Shown here: in pieces, positions 1-8,946 of the stretch
How positions within the stretch are numbered: position 1 is the stretch's first letter
Layout of the letters: each line of letters starts with the position of its first letter
From: JAJEFO01 sp965214325
Lineage (GTDB): Bacteria; Pseudomonadota; Alphaproteobacteria; Rhodobacterales; Rhodobacteraceae
Direction: 5' to 3'
DNA: 64,000 nt
Assembly: GCA_965214325.1 (NCBI GenBank)
Contig: CBDCBG010000006.1
Coordinates: forward strand, 4,340,001-4,404,000
Notes under the pieces: generated by a model
Seen by the model: the letters and a program-made list of their open reading frames with translations, nothing else
Told to the model about the DNA's origin: nothing
Databases searched by the model: none
Made by a program: the position numbers and the translations under genes

Positions 1-134
1 CCAGGCCGAGGAATACGTCGACGTGAATGGCCCGTCGATGACAGTGCCGCCGCGTCCGCAGAGCGCACGGGTCGCGGTATTGGTCGGGTGCAGGTCGCGA
101 GACCGTTCCCCTGCGTCAGTTTCATGAGGAAAAC
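1..134. other. Left window edge upstream of sufC
   Basis: One forward frame is open from base 2 to a TGA at 125-127 and could be the tail of a gene starting outside the window. The last codons do not resemble SufB, which commonly precedes sufC, so no gene is assigned. A purine-rich AGGAAAAC lies just before the sufC ATG and may serve as its ribosome binding site. Confidence 0.3.
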
Positions 135-890
135 ATGCTGAAAATAAACGATCTCCACGTCAGGCTCGAAGAGGAGGACAAGGCGATCCTCAGGGGCGTC
201 GATCTGGACGTGACCTCCGGGTCCGTGCACGCGATCATGGGGCCGAACGGCTCGGGGAAGTCGACGCTTGCCTATGTCCTGTCCGGACGGGACGGCTACG
301 AGGTCACGAGCGGGGACGTTGCGCTCGAGGGCAGGGACCTGCTCGGACTCGAACCCGAGGAGCGAGCTGCAGCGGGCCTGTTCCTGGCATTCCAGTATCC
401 GGTCGAGATTCCCGGAGTCGGCAACATGACATTTCTCCGGACCGCGCTCAACGCGCAGCGCAAGGCGTGCGGCGAGGAGGAGGTGAGCGCTGCCGGTTTC
501 CTCAAGCTCATCCGCGAAAGGGCGGAGTCCCTTCAGATCGACCCGGAAATGCTGAAGCGCCCCGTCAATGTCGGGTTTTCCGGCGGAGAGAAGAAGCGCA
601 ACGAGATCCTCCAGATGGCGGTTCTCGAGCCGAAGATGTGCGTTCTGGACGAAACGGATTCGGGCCTTGACGTGGACGCGATGCGCCTTGTGGCTGACGG
701 CGTGAACGCCCTTCGCGACGCGGGCCGCGCATTCCTCGTCATCACGCACTACCAGCGTTTGCTGAACCACATCCAGCCAGACGTGGTCCACATCATGGCC
801 GACGGCAGAATCGTGAAGACCGGAGGTCCCGAACTTGCGCTTGAAGTCGAGACCAACGGGTATGCCGACATCCTTCAGGAGGTTGCCTGA
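135..890 (+). CDS. sufC: Fe-S cluster assembly ATPase SufC
   Basis: Cytosolic ABC-type ATPase that works with SufB and SufD to build Fe-S clusters. The 251-residue length is normal for SufC. Visible motifs are Walker A GPNGSGKST (residues 36-44), the Q-loop FQYP (86-89), the SufC-type signature SGGEKKRNE (149-157) and Walker B VLDETDSGLD (170-179), followed by a switch histidine in VITH. The signature with EKKR in place of the usual Q-rich form is characteristic of SufC and separates it from transporter ATPases. The TGA stop overlaps the sufD ATG by one base, so the pair is probably translationally coupled. sufB is not visible and would have to lie left of the window. Confidence 0.96.
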   Translation: MLKINDLHVRLEEEDKAILRGVDLDVTSGSVHAIMGPNGSGKSTLAYVLSGRDGYEVTSGDVALEGRDLLGLEPEERAAAGLFLAFQYPVEIPGVGNMTFLRTALNAQRKACGEEEVSAAGFLKLIRERAESLQIDPEMLKRPVNVGFSGGEKKRNEILQMAVLEPKMCVLDETDSGLDVDAMRLVADGVNALRDAGRAFLVITHYQRLLNHIQPDVVHIMADGRIVKTGGPELALEVETNGYADILQEVA

Positions 891-2176
891 TGGGCCTGCC
901 CGCACGCAGACAGGAAGACACGGAAGCCAGGATTGCCCATCTCGAAGTGCCTGACGGTGCGGCTTGGGCGACAGAGGTGCGCAAGCAGGCCGTCTCGCGG
1001 TTTCTCGCAGCGGGATTGCCGGGGCGTCGCGACGAATACTGGCGATTCACGCGACCCGATGACCTGAACGCGCCGCAGGCCCCGACCGCGGCCGTCGCCG
1101 AATTCAAGGAAGTTCCGGCATTCGGGGGGGTCGATCGACTGAGAGTCGTGTTCCGGGATGGTGTCTTCGATGCCGAAGCGTCGGACGACCTTTCGTGCGA
1201 GGGACTGGAAATCGAACGGCTCCAGTCCGCGACGGCGCACGACATCCACTGGTCGAAGGATGTCTACGGAGTGCTTGAGGCGCGGGGCCAGGCACCCGTG
1301 GCGCGCCCCTTTGCGGCGCTCAACACGGCATTCGCCACCGACGGCATCGTGATCAGGGCCACGGAAAGGGTTTCCAGGCCTGTCAGCCTGACCTACCTGC
1401 ACGAGAACCCTGACAGCGACGCGATTCTGCATTTTGCAATCAAGGTCGAGAGCGGGGCCGACCTGACGATCCTCGAAAACGGTCCTGCGGCGGCGCGCTT
1501 CAACAAGTGCATGGAAGTGGACGTGGCCGAAGGCGGCGCGTTTCATCATGTTCGCGCGCAGGGTCGTGATCATGAGCGTCGCGCGGTCACGCACATGTTC
1601 GCGCGCCTTGGCAGGGAGAGCGCCTTCAAGTCGTTCACGTTGACTGCAAATGGCGTGCTGACCCGCAACGAGGCGTTCATCGAACTCGTTGGCGACAATG
1701 CTGCCGCCCACATTGCCGGCGCGGCCGTCGGGGACGGCAACTTCCATCACGACGACACCGTGTTTGTTGTCCACGACGCGGTTGGGTGCGAGAGCCGCCA
1801 GGTCTTCAAGAAGGTGTTGCGCAACGGTGCCGTTGGCGCGTTCCAAGGCAAGATCCTGGTCAAGGAGGGGGCGCAGAAGACCGATGGGTACCAGATCAGC
1901 CAGTCGCTGCTTCTTGACGAGGACGCGCAGTTCCTCGCGAAGCCCGAGCTCGAAATCTACGCTGACGACGTGGCATGCTCCCACGGCTCGACGTCCGGAG
2001 CGATCGACGAGGAGGCGCTGTTCTACTTGCAGTCACGCGGCATTCCGAGACCCGACGCGCAGGATCTTCTGGTCCTTGCATTCCTTGCGGAGGCGATCGA
2101 GGAGATCGAGAGCGAAGACATAGCCGAAGACATTTACGGGCGGCTAAAGGGCTGGCTGCAGCGTCGGCACGGATGA
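890..2176 (+). CDS. sufD: Fe-S cluster assembly protein SufD
   Basis: Scaffold subunit of the SufBCD complex, 428 residues. The C-terminal half carries the SufB/SufD beta-helix core and ends with the family phrase around CSHGSTSGAIDEEALFYLQS, which includes the conserved Cys and His of the SufBD interface. The N-terminus has the arginine-rich segment with RRDEYWRF that is typical of SufD. It starts inside the sufC stop (TGATG) and ends in an ATGA overlap with the next gene, which places it in one operon with sufC, the two membrane proteins and sufS. No lesions are visible. Confidence 0.95.
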   Translation: MGLPARRQEDTEARIAHLEVPDGAAWATEVRKQAVSRFLAAGLPGRRDEYWRFTRPDDLNAPQAPTAAVAEFKEVPAFGGVDRLRVVFRDGVFDAEASDDLSCEGLEIERLQSATAHDIHWSKDVYGVLEARGQAPVARPFAALNTAFATDGIVIRATERVSRPVSLTYLHENPDSDAILHFAIKVESGADLTILENGPAAARFNKCMEVDVAEGGAFHHVRAQGRDHERRAVTHMFARLGRESAFKSFTLTANGVLTRNEAFIELVGDNAAAHIAGAAVGDGNFHHDDTVFVVHDAVGCESRQVFKKVLRNGAVGAFQGKILVKEGAQKTDGYQISQSLLLDEDAQFLAKPELEIYADDVACSHGSTSGAIDEEALFYLQSRGIPRPDAQDLLVLAFLAEAIEEIESEDIAEDIYGRLKGWLQRRHG

Positions 2177-2667
2177 GCGTTGTTCTGGATATTCTGAGGA
2201 CCTACCGGACTCCCAAGTCCGTTCAGGTCAGGCTAATGAAGGGGCTTCGACGCGAAGGCAGCCTTCTTGCCATGGCCCTGACGGCCTGCGGCCTTATCTT
2301 CGTGGCACAGTTGCCCAGGCTTGCACGCGAGAGTTGGTCGGATCCGGCTATCGGGCTTGATGCGCGACTGGCTGGCGCCTTCTTTGCCTGGATGGTGGCC
2401 ATGCCGCTCGTTCTCTACGCGATTGCGCTGCTGGCGTTCATCGTGCTGCGCGTGGCCGGCTGGCCAGCGACCGCCCATGCCTGCCGTGCCGCCCTGTTCT
2501 GGGCGCTGCTCGCATCGACGCCGATTTGGCTTCTTTCCGGAGTTGTTGCCGGCCTTGCCCCTGGGCTGCCGTTTGAAGCCGTGAGCCTGATTGCCGTCGT
2601 GCTTTTCTTTGCATTCCTGTGGGCCGGGTTGCTGGCAATGAAGCATGCGCACTTGGAGGCAGCGTGA
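2173..2667 (+). CDS. Small membrane protein of the suf operon
   Basis: The start chosen is the ATG at 2173, which overlaps the sufD stop as ATGA and gives 164 residues. A longer open frame runs back into sufD but has no better start. The protein has about four hydrophobic segments (near residues 30-50, 68-95, 108-128 and 135-155) and no catalytic motif I recognise. It precedes a second small membrane protein with a GTGA overlap. Small membrane proteins, some called Yip1-like, sit between sufD and sufS in several Rhodobacteraceae. A role in Fe-S assembly is only suggested by position. Confidence 0.7.
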   Translation: MSVVLDILRTYRTPKSVQVRLMKGLRREGSLLAMALTACGLIFVAQLPRLARESWSDPAIGLDARLAGAFFAWMVAMPLVLYAIALLAFIVLRVAGWPATAHACRAALFWALLASTPIWLLSGVVAGLAPGLPFEAVSLIAVVLFFAFLWAGLLAMKHAHLEAA

Positions 2668-3251
2668 CACTCTGGGACCGACTTCTTGGCATTGCGCTGA
2701 ACATGCTTCGCGAACCGCGGTCGTCCTCGGCCGAGCTCTTCAGGCTCGGCGTGCCGCGCGAAGCCGTGTGGCTGTCTTTCGCCCTGGTCATCGTGCTTTA
2801 CGTCATTGCCGTCGAGCGGTTTCTGCCTATGGCGGAGGCGTTGGTGATGCCCGTGCCGAGACTGCCACCTCTCTTGCGTGCGGGCTTGGAGCTCTTCAGC
2901 GAGCTGTTCCTGGTCTGTGTGCTGTGGAAGCTGGGTGGGGCAATCGGAGGGCGGGGCAGGTTTGAACAAGTGCTCCTGGCGTTCGTTTTCGTCTGGATGT
3001 ATTTCACGGTGGGGGTCGTGCTCCTGCCGATCCTGGCGGCGTTTTCGTTCACGTTGGCCGGGCTGGTCGGGATGGCGTTCTTCATTCACTGGATCTGGCT
3101 GTTCATTTCGGTGATGGCCGAGGCCCATGGGTTCAAGTCCCTTTGGACATCGTTCGTGCTGTTCGTGCTGTCCTGGATTGCGTTGTTCTTCTTCTCGTTT
3201 CTCGTTTCGCCCGTTGTGATCGGTGTCATCGGAGTCGGCAGCAGTGTATGA
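2664..3251 (+). CDS. YIP1-like multi-pass membrane protein
   Basis: GTG start at 2664 overlapping the upstream TGA (GTGA), with GGAGG eight bases before it. This gives 195 residues. The chain is mostly hydrophobic, with about five predicted membrane segments: residues 35-52, 73-92, 103-125, 130-150 and 160-190. The opening LWDRLLGIALNMLREPRSS, followed by alternating membrane segments, resembles bacterial YIP1-domain proteins. Its last codons overlap the beginning of sufS. The function is unknown, and the conserved place in the suf operon is the main clue. Confidence 0.72.
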   Translation: MTLWDRLLGIALNMLREPRSSSAELFRLGVPREAVWLSFALVIVLYVIAVERFLPMAEALVMPVPRLPPLLRAGLELFSELFLVCVLWKLGGAIGGRGRFEQVLLAFVFVWMYFTVGVVLLPILAAFSFTLAGLVGMAFFIHWIWLFISVMAEAHGFKSLWTSFVLFVLSWIALFFFSFLVSPVVIGVIGVGSSV

Positions 3252-4464
3252 TGTCGAGAAAGTTCGCCGGGACTTCCCGATCCTCGCACGGGAAGTGAAC
3301 GGCCAGCCGCTGGTCTATCTCGACAACGGTGCGTCGGCACAGAAGCCGCAGGCCGTGATAGATGCGGTCACGCACGCATACTCGCAGGAATATTCCAACG
3401 TCCACAGGGGATTGCACTATCTCTCCAACCTTGCGACCGAAAGGTACGAGGCTGTACGCGGCACGATTGCGAAGTTCCTGAATTCCGGCACCTCCGACGA
3501 GATCGTCATGAACTCGGGCACGACCGAAGGCATAAACACCGTGGCGCATGCCTGGGCGATGCCGCGCATGATTGCGGGCGATGAAATTGTCCTTTCGGTC
3601 ATGGAGCATCACGCCAACATCGTGCCTTGGCACTTCCTTCGGGAGCGTCAGGGCGTTGTCCTCAAGTGGGTCGATGTTGACGAAACGGGCGCTTTGCCAC
3701 CCGAAAAGGTCCTGGACTCGATCGGGCCGAGGACAAGGCTGGTTGCCGTCACGCACCTGTCGAACGTGCTGGGAACGAGGGTCGACGTGAAGTCCATTTG
3801 CCGCGGGGCGCAGGAGAAGGGCGTCCCTGTGCTTGTCGACGGGAGCCAGGGCGCGGTTCACATGCCGGTGGACGTTCAGGACATCGGTTGCGATTTCTAC
3901 GCGATCACGGGGCACAAGCTCTACGGCCCGTCCGGCTCCGGGGCTGTCTACATTCGGCAAGAGCGTCAGGCGGAGATGCGGCCCTTCATGGGCGGCGGCG
4001 ACATGATCCGGGACGTGAGAAAGGATGAAATAACCTGGGCGGACCCGCCGATGAAGTTCGAGGCCGGCACACCCGGAATCGTTCAGCAAATCGGCCTGGG
4101 CGTGGCCCTCGACTATCTCATGGAGCTTGGCATGGAGGACGTGGCCCGGCATGAAGCCCGGCTTTGCGACTACATGCGGTCGAGGATCGATGGGCTCAAC
4201 TGGCTGAATGTACAGGGGACGACGCCGGACAAGGCGGCGATATTCTCGTTCACGTTGGACGGTGCGGCCCATGCTCACGACATCTCCACTGTGCTGGACA
4301 AGAAGGGCGTCGCGGTCCGCGCGGGTCACCACTGCGCGGCCCCGCTAATGGAGCACTACGGGATCACGGCGTCGGCGCGGGCGAGTTTCGGGCTGTACAA
4401 CACCGAGGCCGAGGTTGACGCCTTGGTTGATGCACTGGAACTTTGCCAGGATCTGTTCGGCTGA
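3244..4464 (+). CDS. sufS: Cysteine desulfurase SufS
   Basis: PLP-dependent desulfurase (class V aminotransferase fold) that takes sulfur from cysteine for SufBCD. The preferred start is GTG 3244, giving VYDVEKVRRDFP. A GGAG lies about nine bases upstream, and the length (406 residues) and N-terminus match family members. A GTG at 3223 would add seven residues. The PLP lysine is in ITGHKLYG (near residue 226) and the catalytic cysteine is in RAGHHCAAPL (near 360), the short-loop form that defines the SufS group. It is the last gene of the suf operon, and a tRNA gene follows. Confidence 0.95.
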   Translation: MYDVEKVRRDFPILAREVNGQPLVYLDNGASAQKPQAVIDAVTHAYSQEYSNVHRGLHYLSNLATERYEAVRGTIAKFLNSGTSDEIVMNSGTTEGINTVAHAWAMPRMIAGDEIVLSVMEHHANIVPWHFLRERQGVVLKWVDVDETGALPPEKVLDSIGPRTRLVAVTHLSNVLGTRVDVKSICRGAQEKGVPVLVDGSQGAVHMPVDVQDIGCDFYAITGHKLYGPSGSGAVYIRQERQAEMRPFMGGGDMIRDVRKDEITWADPPMKFEAGTPGIVQQIGLGVALDYLMELGMEDVARHEARLCDYMRSRIDGLNWLNVQGTTPDKAAIFSFTLDGAAHAHDISTVLDKKGVAVRAGHHCAAPLMEHYGITASARASFGLYNTEAEVDALVDALELCQDLFG

Positions 4465-4546
4465 CGGAGCGGTCACGGCAAGGCGGGCCCGCTGGCGCGG
4501 GGATGCACTTGCGAAAAGGCGGCAACCTTACTATCAGGTCGCATTG

Positions 4547-4623
<77 letters not shown>

Positions 4624-4624
4624 C

Positions 4625-4656
4625 TTCCCTTGAAATCTGGTTCCCTTGAAATCTGG
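4625..4656 (+). repeat. Two tandem copies of a 16-bp unit at the tRNA 3' end
   Basis: TTCCCTTGAAATCTGG occurs twice in perfect tandem, at 4625-4640 and 4641-4656, immediately after the encoded CCA of tRNA-Arg. Its position at a tRNA end bordering an accessory region recalls integration scars. It does not repeat tRNA sequence, and no integrase gene is visible in the window. Confidence 0.9.
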
Positions 4657-4730
4657 ACGCGACAGATTCAGGAAATTTCTTGATTGCATTGCCATCATTG
4701 ATTACGTTGCATCATGAACGGGAAGGTTTC

Positions 4731-4973
4731 ATGGCCAGCATCACGATCCGCAACATAGACGATCGTCTCAAGAAGCGCCTGCGCGTCCGTGCGGCCGAGC
4801 ATGGCCGTTCCATGGAAGAGGAAGTGCGGCAAATCCTGCGGCAGGCTATCGGTCCCCCTGCGAAGACCAGGAATCTCGGCGAAGCCATCCATCGACGGTT
4901 CGCTGCCATCGGGGGCGTAGAGCTTGAACTGCCGGATCGGGATCCAATGCCCGAGCCGCCACGCCTCGATTGA
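4731..4973 (+). CDS. FitA-like ribbon-helix-helix antitoxin
   Basis: 80 residues, starting at ATG 4731 behind the purine-rich GGGAAGG. An upstream in-frame extension exists but lacks family resemblance. The N-terminus, MASITIRNIDDRLKKRLRVR, followed by a helix with HGRSMEEEVRQILRQA, is the RHH/Arc-type DNA-binding fold of FitA/VapB-type antitoxins. The remaining tail would wrap the toxin. The stop lies four bases before the toxin start, the usual antitoxin-first order. Such pairs normally repress their own promoter; I did not identify an operator. Confidence 0.88.
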   Translation: MASITIRNIDDRLKKRLRVRAAEHGRSMEEEVRQILRQAIGPPAKTRNLGEAIHRRFAAIGGVELELPDRDPMPEPPRLD

Positions 4974-4977
4974 GACC

Positions 4978-5400
4978 ATGGTCCTGGTCGACACCAATGT
5001 TCTCTCGGAACTGATGCGGTCGATGCCGGCTCCAGCCGTTCTGGATTGGTTCGGGCGCCAGGATGCAGCTGGGCTTCACTTGAGCGCGGTTGGCGAGGCC
5101 GAATTGCGTCGTGGGGCCATGATCCTCGCGATAGGTCGGCGTCGCGACAGGTTGATTGAGGCGATCAACGCCTTGGTTTGGGATGATTTCAAGCGCCGGG
5201 TCTTGCCCTTTGACAGCGCTGCCGCTCAGGAGTTTGCCGCGATCTTTGCTGACCGCCGAACGGCCGGTCGGGCGATCAGCTTTCCCGACTGTCAGATTGC
5301 GGCCATTGCCAGGTCCAACGGGGCAGCGATTGCCACTCGCAACGTGAGGGATTTCGAGGGATGCGGGATCGACATCATCGACCCGTGGGTCACTCAATGA
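4978..5400 (+). CDS. FitB/VapC-like PIN-domain toxin
   Basis: 140 residues from ATG 4978. A PIN-domain ribonuclease is indicated by the first acidic residue in LVDTNVLSEL, a conserved Glu in SAVGEAELRRG, and the C-terminal acidic patch around SFPDCQIAAIAR and TRNVRDF. The TRNxxDF phrase is typical of FitB-type toxins. PIN toxins cleave RNA and are held inactive by the cognate RHH protein encoded just upstream. The frame is intact with all acidic positions present, so the pair could still be active. Its stop overlaps (ATGA) the start of the wrecked methyltransferase gene that follows. Confidence 0.88.
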   Translation: MVLVDTNVLSELMRSMPAPAVLDWFGRQDAAGLHLSAVGEAELRRGAMILAIGRRRDRLIEAINALVWDDFKRRVLPFDSAAAQEFAAIFADRRTAGRAISFPDCQIAAIARSNGAAIATRNVRDFEGCGIDIIDPWVTQ

Positions 5401-5866
5401 ATGCAGTCGAGATTCAATAGGCCGTTTCGGAACTCGCAGATGCACCGTTCGAAGTGGGCGCGTTTCCATATGGCTTCCTTGAAGCCTTTGGCAACAAGGC
5501 AACGGCGATCAAGCGCTAGCCTCGATTCCCAACCGCCGCAATTGATGTGAATCCGCCGGCGGCTGCGGGCCGCCGGCTTGATCCGGCAGCGTCCGACGGG
5601 CGGCGTCTGCCGCGCTCTTCGCCATGATCCGACCGGATGCCGGTCCCCGCGCCGCGGCATGGAATCATCGCAATATAGGTTTTTGGCACCAATTGTCACG
5701 CCGTCATTCCGGGACATGGCACGACCCCGGGATCCGGGCCGACGCGGCCTCCGGGTCCGGCGCCCGCCCTCGGAAGCCGTTTCAGGCTTTCCTTTCATGC
5801 GTCCCGACCCGGAACGCGGCGCAGCCGGCGCCGTTCCGCGCGATTCCGGCTTGCGGCGGCAGACAT

Positions 5867-5902
5867 CATGTAGTATGGTGAACACAGATACCAAACTACA
5901 TG
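5867..5902. repeat. Inverted repeat just upstream of the transposase start
   Basis: CATGTAGTATGGT (5867-5879) and ACCAAACTACATG (5890-5902) form a 13-bp inverted repeat with one mismatch and a 10-base spacer. It ends seven bases before the transposase ATG, so it could be an operator, a translation-blocking hairpin or an inner recognition site. No such role is demonstrated by the sequence alone. Confidence 0.7.
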
Positions 5903-5909
5903 CATTGCA

Positions 5910-7662
5910 ATGACCGACCTGGCCGAACTCTTCCGCAAGCCGCAGTCCCGGACCCACCTCCAGTACGAGGCCCTCCGGGCCCACTTCCTCGACGGCATGG
6001 AGGCCGGGGAGGCCGCGAGGCGCTTCGGATACAGCCTCGGGTCCTTCCGCAACCTGTGCACGAAGCTGCGCGGGAACCCGGACCTGTCCCCCTTCTTCGC
6101 CGAGCGCAGGCCGGGTCCGAAGCCGAACCCCGGCGAGCCTCTCAGGCTGCGGCGGGACCGGCGCATCCTGGAGCTTCGCAGGACCGCCGGCCTCTCGGTC
6201 GGCGAGATCAGCCGGAAGCTCGGGGAGGAGGGGATGCCCGCCGGAACGACGACCGTGCAGCGCACGCTCCGCAGGAACGGCGTCGGCAAGCTGCCGCGCC
6301 GGTCCCCCGGCGAGCGCGAGGCCGCGCTCCGGCCCGTCTCCGCCCCGATGGCCGACGCCCGGGAGCTCGACCTCTCGCCGCGGCGCCTGCGCACCGGGTT
6401 CGGCGGGCTGTTCCTGTTCGTCCCCGACCTTGTCCGGCTCGACCTCGACCGGATCGCCGCCGACAGCGGCATGCCGGGCAGCGGGATGATCCCCGCGGGC
6501 CATGCCTTCCGGGCCCTGCTGGCGCTGAAGCTCTGGGGGATCGGGAGGCCGCCGCACGTCATGGGCCGACATCCTCGATCCCGGCATGGCCCTGTTCGCC
6601 GGGCTGAACGTCATGCCCAAGCGGTCGAGCCTGACCGAGCATTCCGGGCGCGTCGACCCGAAGCTGTGCGCCGGCCTCATGGACCGCTGGCACCGGGCGC
6701 TGAACGGCCTGGAGGCGGACCTCGGCGGGGACGGCTCCTTCGACCTCGACTTCCACACCATCCCCTGGCACGGCAAGGACCCGGAGGCGCCCGTCGAGCG
6801 GCACTGCGTCTCCAAGCGGAGCCGCAGGCAGAAGGGAATCCTCGCCTTCCTCGCCCGCGACGCCGACGCCCGCCTGCTCGTCTACGCCAACGCCCGGGTC
6901 CGCAAGGAGGACCAGAACGACGAGGTGCTCCGGTTCATCGGGTTCTGGGAGGAACGCAACGGCGGGCCGCCCAGGGAGCTGGTGTTCGATTCCCGGCTGA
7001 CGACGCATGCCAACCTCTGGCGGATCAACGAGAGAGGCATCGACTTTCTGACCCTGCGCCGGCGCTCCCGATCGCTGCTCGACGCGATCGCCGCCGTCCC
7101 GGAGAGCGACTGGAAGCAGGTGCGCCTGACCAATGTCGGGCGCATCTACCGCACGCCCAAGGTCCTCGACCGGCGCGTCCGGATCTCCGGCTATCCGGGC
7201 GACATCCGCCAGCTCGCCGTGCGCGGACTGGGCCACGAGCGGCCGACCCTGCTGCTCACCAACCAGACGGAGACCTCCGCGAGCCAGCTCGTCGACCGCT
7301 ACGCCCGGCGGATGGTGATCGAGAACGCCATCGCCGACGCGATCGACTTCTTCCACATGGACGCGCTGTCCGCCGCGGTCCCGATGAAGATCGATCTCGA
7401 CCTCCAGCTCACCCTCATGGCCAGCGGCCTCTACCGGCTGCTGGCCGTCCGCGTCGGAAACGGCAAGCAGAACGCGAAGTCGCGCACGCTGTTCCGGAAC
7501 TTCGTCAAGGCGCCGGCGGACATCACGATCGGAAAGGACGGCATCGACGTCCGGATCGGGCGGCGGGCGAACAACCCGTTCCTCCTCAACGCCTCATACG
7601 ACGAAACCGACATCGCCGTGCCGTGGCTCGGGAACCGCCGGCTCCGGATCAGCTTCCTGTGA
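5910..7662 (+). pseudogene. DDE transposase, frameshifted
   Basis: The first part (from ATG 5910, about 218 codons) has an N-terminal helix-turn-helix (EAARRFGYSLGSFRNL) and a second one (SVGEISRKLG). It runs to PPHVM. The continuation DILDPGMALFAGLN is one frame over, at 6568. Removing one G from the GGG at 6563-6565 rejoins both parts into about 584 residues. The second part carries the catalytic-core phrases FDLDFHTIPWHG, LVFDSRLTTHANL and RRMVIENAIADAIDFFHMDA, which supply the DDE residues. A programmed shift is possible, but a simple +1 insertion is more likely, which makes this copy inactive. Confidence 0.85.
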
Positions 7663-8124
7663 GCGGCGCGCGCCGGCGTCCGGGATTCACAGCAATTGTG
7701 GTCATTGGGAATCGAGGCTAGCGTTCCGGCGCATCGAACAGGTCGACATTTGCGGCGTTCTTCAGACCGGCAACATACATGGCAAGACCTGTGCACCAAG
7801 CGGCGTTGCCGAGGCATTTGCTGTGCTGCGCGAAAGTCCCGTCAACATGCGCGCCAAAGCGAAGCTCATTCTTGCCACGGACGACAAGGAGGTTCAGGCC
7901 GAGGACCTGACTGGCGGCGAAATCAAAGTCATGGATCGCTTCGGGAACCCCGTCCTGCCGCGCGCGTGGTTTCTGGTGCCGATCGCGGCCATCGACGCCG
8001 TGGTGGACAAGATCCGGGACGGGACGATCACACGATCTGCAAACGACCCGGCCACAGCGGAACTCGTTGAACGGGAAGATCACCAATGCTTGATGGAAGA
8101 CGCGGCGAACGGAAAGGAACGCTG

Positions 8125-8724
8125 ATGCCCGCCCAGTCATTGAAGAAGTCACCGCACGCCACTCAAAGGGATGTGCTCAACGCGCCACCCAGCATGGTTG
8201 CCGAAATCATCGGGGGAACGCTCGATGCCCATCCACGACCCGCCATGAGGCACGCGTTTGCGAGGTCATCTCTTGGATACGACCATTCCCGCCCGTTTCA
8301 GTTCGGTCGCGGCGGACCCGGCGGCTGGTGTATCATCGACGAACCCGAGCTGCATTTTGGCCGCGAGATCGTGGTGCCCGATCTGGCAGGATGGCGACGG
8401 GAGACAATGCCCGGTTGCCCTGACGCCGCCTACTGCACGATTGCTCCCGACTGGATCCGAGAGGTCCTGTCTCCGACAACATGCAAGTTCGATCTCCATG
8501 AATGGCGGCAATTTTATGCCAGCGAGAATGTCAACCATCTTTGGCTTGTCGATCCGGTCGGGCGGGACCTTGAGGCGTTCGAGCTTCGGGACGGCCATTG
8601 GCTGCTCATTGCCGCCTTGAAGGACGATGATCAGGTGAGCGTACGGCCGCTTGAAGACATCACCTTCAATCTGGCGGGCCTTTGGCCGGAGATCTCCTTG
8701 ATTCACTGTGCGTGCAGATGGTGA
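8125..8724 (+). CDS. Uma2-family protein (PD-(D/E)XK nuclease fold)
   Basis: 200 residues from ATG 8125, which overlaps the preceding TGA as TGATG. Recognisable Uma2-family phrases are VLNAPPSMVAEIIGGTL, GGWCIIDEPELHFG, IVVPDLAGWRRE, REVLSPTT and VNHLWLVDP. The core D and E/K-like positions (VVPDLAGWRRE, DEPELHF, LHEWR) correspond to the restriction-endonuclease-like fold. The stretch HEWRQFYA deviates from the common TGKR(P/R) form, in which a Lys is expected, so activity is uncertain. Uma2 proteins are abundant but of unsettled function. The frame is open, but the neighbourhood is degraded. Confidence 0.8.
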   Translation: MPAQSLKKSPHATQRDVLNAPPSMVAEIIGGTLDAHPRPAMRHAFARSSLGYDHSRPFQFGRGGPGGWCIIDEPELHFGREIVVPDLAGWRRETMPGCPDAAYCTIAPDWIREVLSPTTCKFDLHEWRQFYASENVNHLWLVDPVGRDLEAFELRDGHWLLIAALKDDDQVSVRPLEDITFNLAGLWPEISLIHCACRW

Positions 8725-8946
8725 AGACGCGCCTCAAGCATTGGAATCGCTCTCACCCGATCCGGGGTGCCCAGACAAGATCAACGATCCAGGGCCGCTC
8801 GCGCGACACTATTCAATCGCGCCCAAGCCCGAGACTGACTCAAACGAGCAGGAACCGGCTAGATCTGGAGCGGTTGGAAACGCACTGGCTGGAAAGAGCT
8901 TGAAGAGGAGTTTCGCAGCGTCACCCTTGCGGGAGCAGGGGCAGGC

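Larger units (their letters stand above)
5520..7717 (+). mobile_element. Insertion sequence with DDE transposase, CTAG target duplication
   Basis: The ends are imperfect inverted repeats of about 40 bp: the left end starts CCTCGATTCCCAACC and the right end, reversed, starts CCTCGATTCCCAATG. Both later share CAATTG and TGTGAATCC. The element is flanked by direct copies of CTAG (5516-5519 and 7718-7721), so it spans 2198 bp. It carries one transposase gene, now frameshifted, preceded by 390 bp of leader with a GC-rich hairpin (GCCGGCGG/CCGCCGGC near 5552-5574). It sits inside the MmeI-like gene. The family is not resolved; the transposase belongs to a broad IS4/Tnp_1-like DDE group. Confidence 0.88.
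5397..8125 (+). pseudogene. MmeI-type DNA methyltransferase, N-terminal remnant split by an IS
   Basis: The frame opens at ATG 5397, overlapping the toxin stop, as MNAVEIQ. It then reads TAG (5418-5420), AVSELADAPFEVGAFPYGFL, EAFGNKATAIKR, a second TAG that lies inside the IS target CTAG, and, beyond the IS, RSGASNRS. A frameshift near 7742 restores DICGVLQTGNIH and later RAKAKLILATD and AEDLTGGE, up to a TGA at 8123-8125. These phrases, in this order, are the N-terminus of the class I SAM-dependent methyltransferase / MmeI-like family as I know it. The methylase and specificity domains that should follow are absent. The last ~40 codons fit the family less well and may be recombined. Two nonsense codons, one frameshift, one IS and a 3' truncation make it dead. 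Confidence 0.75.

Noticed and set aside
6555..6575. Programmed ribosomal frameshift in the first IS transposase
   Set aside because: The GGG site lacks a clear slippery heptamer of the A-rich type, and the shift position splits a conserved phrase. A +1 insertion is simpler, though other copies would settle it.
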